Source of the DNA: Mycoplasmopsis edwardii
GTDB taxonomy: Bacteria; Bacillota_I; Bacilli_A; Mycoplasmatales; Metamycoplasmataceae
Assembly (NCBI RefSeq): GCF_900476105.1
Contig: NZ_LS991951.1
Coordinates: 1 to 64,000 of the forward strand
DNA length: 64,000 nt
Reading direction: 5' to 3'
The notes beneath the pieces are model-generated. The model was not told the DNA's origin. It ran no database searches and worked only from the letters and a program-made list of their open reading frames with translations. Each line of letters starts with the position of its first letter. Positions within the stretch are counted from its first letter, which is position 1. Below, piece after piece: positions 1 to 9,704 of the stretch. The position numbers were made by a program, and so were the translations under genes.

Positions 1-1140
1 ATGATGATTTTACAATCAAAATTTGTACCACCTATTTATAAAATGAGTCAATCTGGTCCAATTGGTAGAAAGAAAATTAATGTTATAACAAGATTTATAA
101 CTTTATTTATTGCTTATCCACAAGCTGTATTTTTAACAAGATCATTATCAACTGGAAACCAAAGATCAAGTTTTATTCAAATCGTAGGAACTGATGTTTT
201 TTCAGAAGCAACAATTGTTTATTTTATTGTTCCTATGATTCTTACAGCTGCATCATTATTTGCTTTATTTATTTCAGAACAAATTACAAATAAAGGTATT
301 GGTAATGGAACAAGTTTAATTATCTTTACAGGTATTGCTGCTAGATTACCATTCCAATTCCAATCAGCTTATATTTACTATATAGGTGATTTAAAAGGTC
401 AAAACTTAGTTAATAGCATTTTAAGTTTTGTCGCATATATATTTGCTTACCTTTTTGTTATTTTAATAATAGCAATTGTTTATGTAGCAGAAAGACATAT
501 CCCTATTCAACAAGTTGGAGCAGGTAGATCGAAAACTAAAAAAGAAATGGGTAAATTACCAATAAAATTAAATCCTGGTGGAATTATGCCTATTATTTTC
601 GCAATGATGGTTTTATCATTCCCATCAATGATTGCAAACATATTACCAGATACAAACTCTACTAAACAATGAATTAACATTAATATGCAATTCACAAGCC
701 CACTTGGTTTTGGGTTGTTAATTAGTATTGTATTTGTGTTTTCATTGATTATGGGTATCCAACAATCAAAAGTAGATAAAGTTGCTGAAGACTTTACTAA
801 AAACACTACATACATTCCTGGTGTACGTCCTGGAGAAAATACTTTAGATTACTTAATTGCTGTTGTATTTAGATTAAGTGTTTTCTCTGCGTTTTATTTA
901 GTTATTCTTGCAGGGATGCAATTTGTTCAAATCATGACAGGACTTTTACCTCAAAGCATTGCATTTGGTGGAACAAGTTTAATTATTTTAGTTTCTACAT
1001 CGCTTGAAACAGTAAGTCAATTACAAGCTAGAAGAAAAGTAAATAAATTAGCAAATGCTAAAAAATTAACTTATGAAAATGTAGAAAGAGCAGAAGCTGG
1101 AATTGAAGGCTTAGAAGAAAATGAGGGATTATTATGATAA
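1..1140 (+). CDS. secY: Preprotein translocase subunit SecY (5' end outside window)
   Basis: Central channel subunit of the Sec translocon. The window opens inside the gene: the visible protein begins at the motif VPPIYKM...GRKKIN, which in SecY follows the second membrane segment, so roughly the first 80-100 residues are missing. About 379 residues are visible, with repeated long hydrophobic helices. The cytoplasmic loop ERHIPIQQVGAG and the downstream NPGGIMPIIFA are SecY hallmarks. A UGA at 670-672 is read as Trp (KQWIN) and another UGA at 1135-1137 is the last sense codon, so the gene ends at UAA 1138-1140 and overlaps adk by 7 nt. This order is the standard end of the spc operon. Identity is secure; only the N-terminus is unknown. 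Confidence 0.97.
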
Positions 1141-1772
1141 ATAAAAATTTAATTTTTATGGGTGAACCTGGTGCAGGAAAAGGTACAGTTGCTGAAATCA
1201 TTTCAAATAAAACAAACTTAGTACACCTTTCAACAGGAAACATTTTTAGAAATGAAATTAAAAATGAAACAGAACTTGGTAAAAAAGTTCAATATTATGT
1301 TAATTCAGGTGGTTATGTTCCTGATGAAGTGACAAATGAAATTGTTTTAAATGCAATTCAAAAATTAAAAGCAGAAAATAAATATTTCATTTTAGATGGA
1401 TATCCAAGAACAATAGCTCAAGCAGAATTCTTAAATAGTTTAAAAGAATTTAGCTTCAAAGTAATCCAATTAAGTGTGCCTCATGATGTGATTATTGAAA
1501 GATTAAGTGGACGTAGATTGTGTAGCAAATGTGGTACAGGATACCATGTTAAATTTAAACAACCAAAAGTTGAAGGAATTTGTGATTTAGATCAAACTCC
1601 ATTAATCCAAAGAGAAGACGACAACCCTGAAAAAATCAAAAATAGACTTAAAATCTATCAGGAACAAACTCAACCACTTCTTGACTACTATGCAAAAAAA
1701 GGTGAATTAATAACTATTACAGCGTTAGAAAATCCAGATATAGTGGCTGAAAAAGTACTAGAAAAAATTTAA
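1134..1772 (+). CDS. adk: Adenylate kinase
   Basis: Catalyses ATP + AMP to 2 ADP in the cytosol. It has 212 residues, the usual long bacterial form. The P-loop GEPGAGKGT is at residues 10-18, the AMP-binding DGYPRT motif lies near residue 88, and the LID domain carries a zinc-type CxxC followed by CxxD (CSKC ... CDLD). The ATG lies inside the last codons of secY, so translation is probably coupled. A hairpin with a T-run follows 18 nt after the stop, so some transcripts may end here. Confidence 0.98.
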   Translation: MINKNLIFMGEPGAGKGTVAEIISNKTNLVHLSTGNIFRNEIKNETELGKKVQYYVNSGGYVPDEVTNEIVLNAIQKLKAENKYFILDGYPRTIAQAEFLNSLKEFSFKVIQLSVPHDVIIERLSGRRLCSKCGTGYHVKFKQPKVEGICDLDQTPLIQREDDNPEKIKNRLKIYQEQTQPLLDYYAKKGELITITALENPDIVAEKVLEKI

Positions 1773-1789
1773 AAATATGATAAAATGTA

Positions 1790-1816
1790 GATACTTTTAG
1801 TAAAAGTATCTTTTTT
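1790..1816 (+). terminator. Intra-operon hairpin between adk and map
   Basis: GATACTTT and AAAGTATC flank a 5-nt loop and are followed by six T. It has the form of an intrinsic terminator but sits only 18 nt before map, within an otherwise continuous operon. A -10-like TAAAAT at 1781-1786 lies just before it. Confidence 0.65.
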
Positions 1817-1833
1817 AATTGTGAAGGAGTAGT

Positions 1834-2580
1834 ATGAGTTATATAAAAACACCAGAACAAATAGCTAAGATTACTAAAAGTTGTGAAATCTTGGCAGAAG
1901 TCAAACAAGTAGTTTGAGATTTCATAAGACCAGGGGTTTCTTTAAAAGAGATTGATCAATTAGCTTTTAAAGAAATTATAAAGCGTGGTGCAAAACCTGC
2001 CTTTTTAGGATTATATGGTTTCCCCGCAACAGCTTGTATATCTGTAAACGAACAATTGATCCACGGAATCCCCACTGATTACATTGTTAAAAATGGGGAT
2101 TTAGTTAGTGTTGACCTAGGATGTATATGACAAGGATACAATAGCGATAGTGCTTTTACAAAGGCTATTGGAAATGTATCTAAAATGGATAGAAAACTTA
2201 TTCAAGTTGCTGAAGGCGCTTTTTGAGCAGGTGTTAATGCAATCAAAAAAGGCGCAAGGCTTGGAGATGTATCATATGCAATAGGGCAATATATTAAGAA
2301 GAACAATTTATATACACCTATAGAATTTGCTGGTCATGGAATTGGGCTTTCATTACATGAAGACCCAGATGTCTATAACACAGGGCAAAAAGGTACAGGA
2401 CCATTACTAGTTGATGGAATGGTTATATGTATTGAACCGATGGTTATTCAAAACAGAGGAATAGTTATATTAGAAGATGGATTCACCGTTGTTAGCGCTG
2501 ACGGTAAAAGAAATTCTCATTATGAACACACTGTTTTGATTAAAGACGGAAAAGGTATTGTTCTTACGAAAGGAATATAA
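1834..2580 (+). CDS. map: Type I methionine aminopeptidase
   Basis: Removes the initiator methionine from nascent proteins. It has 248 residues, the length of the minimal type I enzyme. The five metal ligands are visible in order: Asp in VSVDLGC, Asp in NSDSAF, His in GHGIG, Glu in CIEPM and Glu in HYEHTV. Three UGA codons are read as Trp. The GAAGGAG ribosome site at 1823-1829 fixes the start. It is located between adk and infA as in most Firmicutes. It may have its own promoter upstream, because a terminator-like hairpin separates it from adk. Confidence 0.97.
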
Positions 2581-2581
2581 T

Positions 2582-2800
2582 TTGGCAAAAGATGCAATAA
2601 AATTTAAAGCTATTGTTAAAGAAGCACATACAACTGATTTATATACAGTTCAGCTTGAAGACAATGGTGCACTTATTAAAGCTCATATCTCAGGTAAAAT
2701 GCGTGTTAATCACATAAGAATTTTACCAGGTGATGCTGTTGATGTTGAGATTAGTCCTTATGATTTAACACAAGGAAGAATCGTATATAGACATAAATAA
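2582..2800 (+). CDS. infA: Translation initiation factor IF-1, TTG start
   Basis: Small OB-fold factor that binds the 30S A site during initiation. It is 72 residues, exactly the family length, if the TTG at 2582 is used. An upstream ATG at 2558 lies inside map and would add eight unrelated residues. AAAGGA at 2569-2574 is well placed for the TTG. Conserved segments are [17 protein letters not shown] and [10 protein letters not shown]. Confidence 0.95.
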   Translation: MAKDAIKFKAIVKEAHTTDLYTVQLEDNGALIKAHISGKMRVNHIRILPGDAVDVEISPYDLTQGRIVYRHK

Positions 2801-2813
2801 TTAAGGAGTTAAC

Positions 2814-2927
2814 ATGAAAGTTAGAGCAAGTGTTAAAAGAATGTGTAAAGACTGTAAAATGATTAAACGTAAAGGTGTAAACCGTGTTATCTGTGTTCAA
2901 CCAAAACACAAACAAAGACAAGGGTAA
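2814..2927 (+). CDS. rpmJ: 50S ribosomal protein L36 (bL36)
   Basis: This 37-residue protein is the family's full length. It carries the zinc-ribbon pattern C-x2-C...C-x4-H: CKDC at residues 11-14, then ICVQPKH. The ribosome site AAGGAG is 8 nt upstream. It lies between infA and rpsM as usual. Confidence 0.97.
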   Translation: MKVRASVKRMCKDCKMIKRKGVNRVICVQPKHKQRQG

Positions 2928-2947
2928 TTTAGAAAGGAATTTAAGAT

Positions 2948-3316
2948 ATGGCTAGAATTTTAAACGTCGAAATTCCAAACAATAAACGTGTTGTTATTTC
3001 ATTAACATACATTTATGGTATTGGAAAATCATTAGCACAAGAAATTTGTAAAAAAGCTAACATTAATGAAAACTCACGTGTTCAAGATTTATCAGAAGAA
3101 GAATTATCAAGAATCCGTGAAGAAGCTAAAGTTTACTTAACAGAAGGTGATTTACGTAGAGAAACAACATTAAACATTAAACGTTTAATGGAAATTAAAT
3201 GCTACCGTGGAATTAGACACCGTAAAGGATTACCAGTACGTGGACAATCAACTCAAAAGAATGCTCGTACACGTAAAGGTCCAAGAAAAACTGTTGCTGG
3301 AAAGAAAGGTAAATAA
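2948..3316 (+). CDS. rpsM: 30S ribosomal protein S13 (uS13)
   Basis: This 122-residue head protein of the small subunit contacts tRNA and L5. Conserved blocks include [12 protein letters not shown] near residue 20 and the basic C-terminal [11 protein letters not shown]...NARTRKG. The ribosome site GAAAGGA is upstream and rpsK follows after 2 nt. Confidence 0.98.
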   Translation: MARILNVEIPNNKRVVISLTYIYGIGKSLAQEICKKANINENSRVQDLSEEELSRIREEAKVYLTEGDLRRETTLNIKRLMEIKCYRGIRHRKGLPVRGQSTQKNARTRKGPRKTVAGKKGK

Positions 3317-3318
3317 TA

Positions 3319-3708
3319 ATGGCTCGTAAAACTAAAAAGAAAAATATAGTTAATGGTGTTGTTCACATTCACTCAACAAACCAAAATACTATTGTTACAT
3401 TCGCTGACGAAAAAGGTGATGTTATTGCTTGATCATCTGCTGGAGCTATTGGTTACAAAGGAACTAAGAAGAAAACTCCATATGCAGCTGGTTTAGCTGC
3501 TGCCGCAGCCGCTGAAGCTGCTAAAGAACACGGAATCAAATCAGTTAAAGTTGAATTAAAAGGTTTAGGTGCAGGTAAAGAAGCTGCTAAAAAACAAATC
3601 GAAGTTTCAGGAATTACAGTTACTGAAGTTAAAGATGTTACACCAATTCCTCACAATGGTACAAGACCACCAAAACGTATTTTAAAACGTGAACGTGCAA
3701 AAAAATAA
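3319..3708 (+). CDS. rpsK: 30S ribosomal protein S11 (uS11)
   Basis: A 129-residue platform protein of the 30S subunit. Typical motifs are [30 protein letters not shown] and the C-terminal [16 protein letters not shown]. One UGA is read as Trp in IAWSSAG. It starts 2 nt after rpsM, so translation is likely coupled. Confidence 0.98.
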
Positions 3709-3731
3709 TTCATAACTAAAGAGGAGAAAAT

Positions 3732-4754
3732 ATGGAAAAAATGAAACCTTTATCATACAAAGAAAAATCAGAATTTAAAGAAGTGATGAAAAATGAAACA
3801 ACATTTCTTTTATCTGGTTTAGAGAGAGGATTCGGTAACACTCTTGGTGTTGCATTAAGAAGAGTTATTTTATCTAATATAACAACATTAGCACCTTTCT
3901 GTGTAAGAATAGATGGTGCAGAACATGAATTTACAACAGTTAAAGACGTTGTAGAGGATGTTCCAACAATCATTATGAACCTAAGAAAAGTTCGTTTCAC
4001 ATACAAACCAGAATTTGTAGGTGAAAATGAAATTGTTAAAGTTAAATTACAATCAAACGAAGCTGGTATTGTTACTTCATCATTAATGGAAATCAACAAC
4101 CCAGGAATTAAAGTTATTAATCCTAACATTCAAATTGCAGAAACATCAAAACCAAATGCATTAAAATTAGAAATGTATTTAAGAGCAGGACGTGGATACA
4201 TGTCATTTGATGAAAATAAAACATATATTGATGAGACTAATGTAAAAAGTAAATTGCAAACACTTACAGACATCACATCAGGGAAATCAGAATTTATCGC
4301 TGTTGACTCAGATTTCTCACCTGCTGAAAAAGTTAAATATAGCGTTAGAGAATTAAACTCTTCATCACCTAAAATCGAAGAAGAATTAGAATTCACAGTA
4401 GTAACAGACGGTACTATTACAGCTAAAGATGCAATTAAAGAAGGTTCAAAAATTTTAATTGGTATGTTCCAAGAAATTGGAAATGTTGATAAAATGGAAG
4501 AAGTTAAAATCTTTGAAGAACCAAAAGTTGAAGAACCACAACAAGTAGAAGATGATTTAGATATAACACAATTAGGTCTTTCAGTTCGTTCATTAAACGC
4601 ATTAAGAAAAAGTGGTAAAAGAAAAATTAGCCAAATTGCTGCAATGAAATTAGAAGAACTAGAAAGCACAAAAAACTTAGGTAGAAAATCAATAGATGAA
4701 ATAATTGAAAAACTTCGTGAACATGGTTATGAATTAAAAGAAGGAGGTGAATAG
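3732..4754 (+). CDS. rpoA: RNA polymerase alpha subunit
   Basis: 340 residues. The N-terminal dimerisation domain shows LERGFGNTLGVALRRV. The C-terminal DNA- and activator-binding domain spans roughly residues 275-335, with LGLSVRSLNALR and NLGRKSIDEI. A short acidic linker lies between them. The ribosome site GAGGAG is at 3720-3725. The gene is followed by rplQ after 1 nt, the usual pair. Confidence 0.99.
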   Translation: MEKMKPLSYKEKSEFKEVMKNETTFLLSGLERGFGNTLGVALRRVILSNITTLAPFCVRIDGAEHEFTTVKDVVEDVPTIIMNLRKVRFTYKPEFVGENEIVKVKLQSNEAGIVTSSLMEINNPGIKVINPNIQIAETSKPNALKLEMYLRAGRGYMSFDENKTYIDETNVKSKLQTLTDITSGKSEFIAVDSDFSPAEKVKYSVRELNSSSPKIEEELEFTVVTDGTITAKDAIKEGSKILIGMFQEIGNVDKMEEVKIFEEPKVEEPQQVEDDLDITQLGLSVRSLNALRKSGKRKISQIAAMKLEELESTKNLGRKSIDEIIEKLREHGYELKEGGE

Positions 4755-4755
4755 T

Positions 4756-5121
4756 ATGGCTAATCCTACACAAATTTACTCACGTGATACAAAATGAAGA
4801 ACAGGTGTAATGCGTTCACTAGTTAGTGAATTATATGCAAATGGTCACATTACAACAACTTTAATTAGAGCAAAAGAAGTAAGAAGACACGCTGAAAAAA
4901 TGATTCAAAAAGCAAAAAACCCTACTTTAGCAAATAGACGTATTGTTGCTTCATATTTACGTAAAATCAAAGTTAATGGATCAGATAAGGAAGTTTTAAA
5001 ACACTTATTTGATACAATTGCACCAAAGTATGCAGACAGAAATGGTGGATACACAAGAATTATTAAATTACCAAAACGTCAAGGTGATAGTACACGTATG
5101 GCAATCATTGAACTTGTTTAA
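4756..5121 (+). CDS. rplQ: 50S ribosomal protein L17 (bL17)
   Basis: 121 residues with the family opening MANPTQIYSRDTKWRTG (the Trp is UGA), then MRSLVSEL, TTLIRAKEVR and the C-terminal KLPKRQGDSTRMAIIEL. The ribosome site GGAGGTGA sits inside the end of rpoA. It is the last gene of the operon and a strong terminator follows. Confidence 0.98.
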
Positions 5122-5155
5122 TTAATTGCAAGCTTTAATAAAAATTTTATTCACA

Positions 5156-5182
5156 CCAACCTAAAAACAGGTTGGTTTTTTA
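5156..5182 (+). terminator. Rho-independent terminator of the secY-rplQ operon
   Basis: CCAACCT and AGGTTGG form a 7-bp stem with a 6-nt loop, followed directly by a run of six T. Confidence 0.9.
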
Positions 5183-5281
5183 TTTTGTCTTTGTAAATCA
5201 CTAAAAATTAATTAAAAGTCAACAAAAGTTAAAAAAACTTACATTTTTGCACAATATTTTAACTTTTTAGTAAAAAGGTTA

Positions 5282-5287
5282 TATAAT
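5282..5287 (+). promoter_or_regulatory. -10 box of uvrB, leaderless layout
   Basis: A perfect TATAAT ends 9 nt before the uvrB ATG at 5297. Transcription would begin at or within a few bases of the start codon, leaving no room for a ribosome site. Confidence 0.7.
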
Positions 5288-5296
5288 TTACACAGG

Positions 5297-7276
5297 ATGA
5301 AAATTTTTAAGTTAAACTCAGAATATAAACCTTCTGGACATCAACCAGAAGCCATAGAATTCTTAACAAAAGGTATTAAAACCAATCAAGAACACCAAGT
5401 TTTACATGGTGTAACAGGTTCTGGTAAGACTTTTACCATAGCAAATATCATAGAAAACTTTGATAGACCAGTTTTAATACTTTCACATAACAAAACACTA
5501 GCAAGTCAACTTTATAGTGAACTCAAAGGTTTTTTTCCGGAAAATGCTGTTGAATACTATATTTCATATTTTGATTATTTTAGACCTGAAGCATACATAT
5601 CAAGTACAGATACATATATAGAAAAAGACTCTAAAACTAACCAACAAATTGAAATCTTAAGAATGAGCACAATTAATTCTTTACTAACTCGTAAAGATGT
5701 CATAGTTGTAGCTTCAGTTAGTGCTATTTACGGTGCATTAAACCCTGAAATTTATGCAGAAAGCTTTTTCAGATTTTTCAAAACTCAAGAAATTTCAATC
5801 AAAGATTTTGCAAGAAAACTTATTAATATCAAATACGAAAGAAATGATATAGCACCATTACCAGGTCAATTTACTATAAAAGGTGATAGTGTTTTAATAA
5901 GACCTGCTGATTCAGAAGAATCGGCTATCAGAGTAGATTTTTTTGGTGATGAAATAGAAGAAATTTCCCTAGTAGATGCATTAACAAAAGATGTCCAAAA
6001 AACTTTTAGTAATTATGTTTTATCCCCTGGTGATGCTTATGCAACTGATAATTCAGTTTATGACAATATTATCCCCTTAATTGAAGAAGAACTAAAAGAA
6101 CAGTTAGATAAGTTTCAAAAAGAAAACAAATTATTAGAATCACAAAGACTTTCACAAAGGGTTAAAAATGATATTGAAGACATGCGTGAATTTAGAATGT
6201 GTAAAGGTATCGAAAACTATTCAATGTACCTTGATGGTAGAACTTTTGGAGATCGCCCATATACTTTATTAGATTACTTTCCTAAAGACTCACTAATTTT
6301 TATCGATGAATCACATTTAACCATTCCTCAGTTAAATGCAATGATTAGTGGTGATCAATCAAGAAAAAACAGTTTAGTAAATTATGGATTTAGATTACCT
6401 TCAACTTTAGAAAATCGACCATTATACTTGAAAGAATTTGAAGAAGAATTTAGCTTTAAAAAGATTTATGTTTCAGCTACCCCTGCTGAATATGAAATCA
6501 ACAAATCACAAGAAAACATCTTCAAAATGTTTGTTCGTCCAACAGGTCTAATGGATCCTAAAATCACAATTAAACCAACTAAAAATCAAATTGATGATAT
6601 ATATGAAACAATAATTAAGCAAAGAGAAAATAATGCTAGAACTATTATTTTAACAACAACTAAAGAATCATCCGAAAAATTATCTGAATACATGCAAAAA
6701 AGAAATGTTAAAGCAGCATATATTCACTCAGAGCACACCATTTTCCAACGTAATGAAATCATAAGAAAACTTAGATTAGGTTTTTATGAAATTGTTATTG
6801 GAATTAACTTACTACGTGAAGGAATTGATATTCCAGAGGTGTCTAAAGTAATTATATTAGATGCTGACAAAGGTGGTTTTATGCGTAGTGAAACTAACTT
6901 AATTCAAATTGTAGGTCGTGCATCTAGAAACGCACAAGGTGAAGCTATTTTATATGCAGACACCATTTCTGCAGCGATGCAAAAATGTATTGATGATAAT
7001 GAATATAAACGTAAGATTCAATCAGAGTATAACAAAGCACACAATATAGAACCAAAAACTATTATTAAAAAGATCCCTGATATTATTGAGGGAAGAGATA
7101 TACTTAATGCTGTTGACTTAATTATAAGTAAAAAACAAAAAACAAAATCTGTCAATAAAGAAAAAATTATCGAAGATTTAACAAAACAAATGCTCAAGGC
7201 AGCTAAAGAAAGAGATTACACGAGAGCTCAAGAAATTAAAGATTTAATTTTTGAGTTAGAAAGTGAAGGAAAATAA
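5297..7276 (+). CDS. uvrB: Excinuclease ABC subunit B
   Basis: DNA damage-verification helicase of nucleotide excision repair; works with UvrA and UvrC, which are not in this window. It has 659 residues, the normal length. Walker A GVTGSGKT is at residues 38-45, the beta-hairpin region is YYISYFDYFRPEAY, and the DEAD-like box is IDESH. The helicase motif VGRASRNAQG comes later and the UVR dimer motif for UvrC (TRAQEIKDLIFELE) is at the C-terminus. The -10 box lies so close that the mRNA is probably leaderless. Confidence 0.98.
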   Translation: MKIFKLNSEYKPSGHQPEAIEFLTKGIKTNQEHQVLHGVTGSGKTFTIANIIENFDRPVLILSHNKTLASQLYSELKGFFPENAVEYYISYFDYFRPEAYISSTDTYIEKDSKTNQQIEILRMSTINSLLTRKDVIVVASVSAIYGALNPEIYAESFFRFFKTQEISIKDFARKLINIKYERNDIAPLPGQFTIKGDSVLIRPADSEESAIRVDFFGDEIEEISLVDALTKDVQKTFSNYVLSPGDAYATDNSVYDNIIPLIEEELKEQLDKFQKENKLLESQRLSQRVKNDIEDMREFRMCKGIENYSMYLDGRTFGDRPYTLLDYFPKDSLIFIDESHLTIPQLNAMISGDQSRKNSLVNYGFRLPSTLENRPLYLKEFEEEFSFKKIYVSATPAEYEINKSQENIFKMFVRPTGLMDPKITIKPTKNQIDDIYETIIKQRENNARTIILTTTKESSEKLSEYMQKRNVKAAYIHSEHTIFQRNEIIRKLRLGFYEIVIGINLLREGIDIPEVSKVIILDADKGGFMRSETNLIQIVGRASRNAQGEAILYADTISAAMQKCIDDNEYKRKIQSEYNKAHNIEPKTIIKKIPDIIEGRDILNAVDLIISKKQKTKSVNKEKIIEDLTKQMLKAAKERDYTRAQEIKDLIFELESEGK

Positions 7277-7277
7277 T

Positions 7278-7781
7278 ATGTACAAATACAAAGATATTAT
7301 TGATGACGTAGATGTAATTACAATTAGATCAATTGATGTTGTATCAATTTATGATGCATTCAGAAAAGTTATGGGGATTGCATTAAGTGAATCAGATAGA
7401 TTATTTCATGATTTAACATGAAATAACTTCACAAGAAATGATAAATTTTTAGCAGTAGCTAACAAATACATTTTCGACTTATTCAAATTCTTATCACAAA
7501 AAGAATATAAAGGTCAAAATGCAAGAAGAAAAGAATCATTTGCAAAAATTCAAAACTTTTTTGCAGAAGATAATTCTTCATTTGAAGAAAACAAAAATGT
7601 TAAATCAATTTTAGAAGAAGCTAAAAACATTTTTAGATTAGCTAAGTTGGATGGAGCTGCAAATGATGTTATCATTTTAGTAGACGAATTTAACATTTTC
7701 AAAAATGAAGAAGACCGTAAAAAATTCGAAAAAATTTACTTCACATTTGAAGCATTCAATGGGTGTGATATCCCATCTTAA
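7278..7781 (+). CDS. Conserved hypothetical cytosolic protein
   Basis: 167 residues, 1 nt after the uvrB stop, with GAAGGA as ribosome site, so it is co-transcribed with uvrB. One UGA is read as Trp (HDLTWNNF). It has no signal peptide or membrane segment. It is rich in charged helical sequence, with aromatic residues in YIFDLFKFL and KIYFTFEAF. I do not recognise a family. Its coupling to uvrB could hint at a repair-related or simply housekeeping role. A terminator follows. Confidence 0.8.
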
Positions 7782-7788
7782 TAATAAG

Positions 7789-7812
7789 ACCAACTCTGGT
7801 GAGTTGGTTTTT
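7789..7812 (+). terminator. Terminator after the uvrB unit
   Basis: ACCAACTC and GAGTTGGT form an 8-bp stem around TGGT, followed by TTTT. Confidence 0.85.
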
Positions 7813-7851
7813 GATTTAAATGATATTTCGCAAATAATACATAATTAAGAT

Positions 7852-8019
7852 ATGTATATAGTAATTCTTAGCGTGTTTCTTTTATTTTATTTTGTTTGAA
7901 TAGTGATATTTATTACAAATGAGTATTTTAAAACAAAAAAACAAAAGAAAGAAAATGTATATAAGTATAACAAAGACATAATTGATTCATGCATAGTATT
8001 TAAAATAAAAAGGAACTAA
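7852..8019 (+). CDS. Small membrane peptide, possibly the front half of a broken gene
   Basis: 55 residues: an N-terminal membrane segment (residues 2-22, one Trp as UGA), then a very basic Lys-rich part. No ribosome site is visible, but CATAAT ends 6 nt before the ATG, matching the leaderless promoter layout seen elsewhere here. An open stretch in another frame follows at 8021. A single frameshift could join the two. Confidence 0.4.
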
Positions 8020-8020
8020 T

Positions 8021-8107
8021 GTTATTTTTAATATAAACTTACCAAGAACAAAATACGAAGATGAATATTTTAGAGTTATTGATTTAATACTTAAAAAATA
8101 TGGATAA
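8021..8107 (+). pseudogene. Coding-like fragment after the small membrane peptide
   Basis: A 28-codon open stretch with no start codon reads VIFNINLPRTKYEDEYF then RVIDLILKKYG and stops at 8105-8107. The composition looks coding. It may be the C-terminal end of the gene beginning at 7852, displaced by a frameshift near the A-run at 8001-8010. This is inference only. Confidence 0.3.
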
Positions 8108-8171
8108 GGCGAAAAGAAGTATTATTAGATTTCGTGTAAATACTTTAAATTTTTCTGATGATACTTAAAAA

Positions 8172-8194
8172 ACCAACTGTTATAGTTGGTTTTC
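8172..8194. terminator. Bidirectional terminator overlapping the ylxM stop
   Basis: AACCAACT and AGTTGGTT form an 8-bp stem with T-runs on both strands. On the minus strand the stem includes the last codons and stop of ylxM. Confidence 0.8.
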
Positions 8195-8416
8195 ATATAC
8201 TTGTTTTTCAAGTTTTTCAAGTTTTGCTGTCGCTTTTTTAACAGCATCAAAAGCAGCTGTTCTAGTTGTTGCAGTTATTTCTGCAATTTCAGCATATGAA
8301 AGATCTTGATAAAAATATAACTCAAAAATTTGTCTTTGGTTTTGTGTAAGTAGATTTTGATATTTTTCATATAACATTGTGTATTTTTCAATGTTAGCAA
8401 GATCTTTTCTACTCAT
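8180..8416 (-). CDS. ylxM: YlxM-type SRP-associated HTH protein
   Basis: 78 residues forming a sigma-70 region-4-like helix-turn-helix: LTQNQRQIFELYFYQDLSYAEIAE then TTRTAAFDAVKKA. YlxM proteins are encoded beside ffh or ftsY and are linked to the signal recognition particle. Here the gene overlaps the end of ftsY by 8 nt (ATGAGTAG), which implies coupled translation and supports the call. Confidence 0.88.
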   Translation of the reverse strand: MSRKDLANIEKYTMLYEKYQNLLTQNQRQIFELYFYQDLSYAEIAEITATTRTAAFDAVKKATAKLEKLEKQVYENQL

Positions 8417-9452
8417 TAATTAAATCCTTTGTCATTTGGTAAATAAATAATTCTAAGTCAAACTCTTGTAAGTCTTCAAGCTTTTCACCTAAACCAACAT
8501 ATTTAACATCTAAACCATATTCATCTTTAATAGAAAGAACTATTCCACCTTTTGAAGTACCATCAAGTTTAGTTAAGATAACACCGGTTAAGTTTGCAAT
8601 TTCCTTAAAGTTTTTAGCCTGTGATAAACCGTTTTGACCTGTAGTAGCGTCTAATACTAATAATGATTCATGAGGTGCATCCGGAATGAATCTTTGAATA
8701 ATTCCTACCATTTTTGAAAGTTCATTCATTAAGTTAACTTTATTTTGCAATCTACCTGCTGTATCAATAATTAAGATATCATAATTTTCATTTGTTGCTT
8801 TTTCTAATGATTCAAAAACAACTGAAGCAGGATCTGCACCTTCTTTTTGTGGTTTAATAATATCTGCGCCAATTCTATCTGCTCAAACACCGAGTTGATT
8901 AACAGCACCTGCTCTAAAAGTATCACCAGCTGCAATTAAAACTTTCTTACCTTCTTGAATATATTTATATGCAAGTTTCGCAATAGAAGTAGTTTTACCT
9001 GAGCCATTAACACCGACAAAAATTAAAACATTTAATCTATCATTTTTAACATTTAAATTAGTATTTGTGATTGTGTTTCCGGTGTAAATAACAAATAATT
9101 GATCAGCAATTAATTCACCAATAAGTTTTGGATCATCAATATTATTTGTTCTAACCTCTTGCTTAATTTTTTCAATAATAACATCTACTAACTTTAAGTT
9201 AATATCTGACATGATTAATAATTCTTCTAATTCTTCAAAAAAGTCTTCATCAATTTCATTATATCTATTTTGAATCTCTAAAAGCTTTTTACCAAAAGAA
9301 GAGCTGTTTTCTAGACCGTTTTCATATTTTCTAAACTTTTCACTATTAACAATCTCTTTTTCTCTTTGTTCTTTTAATTCTTCTTTTAAAGTTTCAATAT
9401 CTTTATTTTCTTTTTTGAAAACCTTATTAACTAAATTCTTAAAAAATCCCAT
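8409..9452 (-). CDS. ftsY: Signal recognition particle receptor FtsY
   Basis: GTPase receptor that docks ribosome-SRP complexes to SecY. It has 347 residues: a short charged N-terminal A region, the N domain (about 40-120) and the G domain. Visible motifs are [10 protein letters not shown] (G1), [16 protein letters not shown] (G3) and [10 protein letters not shown] (G4/G5). One UGA (GVWADRIG) is Trp, and a standard-code reading would split the gene there. The ATG has a -10-like TAAAAT six bases upstream, so its mRNA looks leaderless. Its partner ffh is at 41302. Confidence 0.97.
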
Positions 9453-9458
9453 ACATAT

Positions 9459-9464
9459 ATTTTA
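9459..9464 (-). promoter_or_regulatory. -10 box of ftsY, leaderless layout
   Basis: TAAAAT on the minus strand ends 6 nt before the ftsY ATG (9452). The region repeats ATATATTTTA twice. Confidence 0.5.
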
Positions 9465-9704
9465 ATATATTTTAATATATTAAAAAGCGATTAAAAAACG
9501 GATAAATTAATTTGAATATCCTAAAAGTCATTTACAAGTATGTAATAAAAAACTGTAAAATAATTTTATAAAATTTTAAATATACAATACGGTATAGGAA
9601 AATAGAAAACTTTAAAATGTTTTCTCGTTGCTTTTGCTTATTTTTTCAAAAAGTAAGGCTACATTCAAGAGAGGTTTAAAATCACCTAAGTTTGATCAAA
9701 AATT

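Noticed and set aside
8409-9452. ftsY appearing as two separate genes
   Set aside because: Only UGA (Trp) separates them; motifs of both parts belong to one FtsY.
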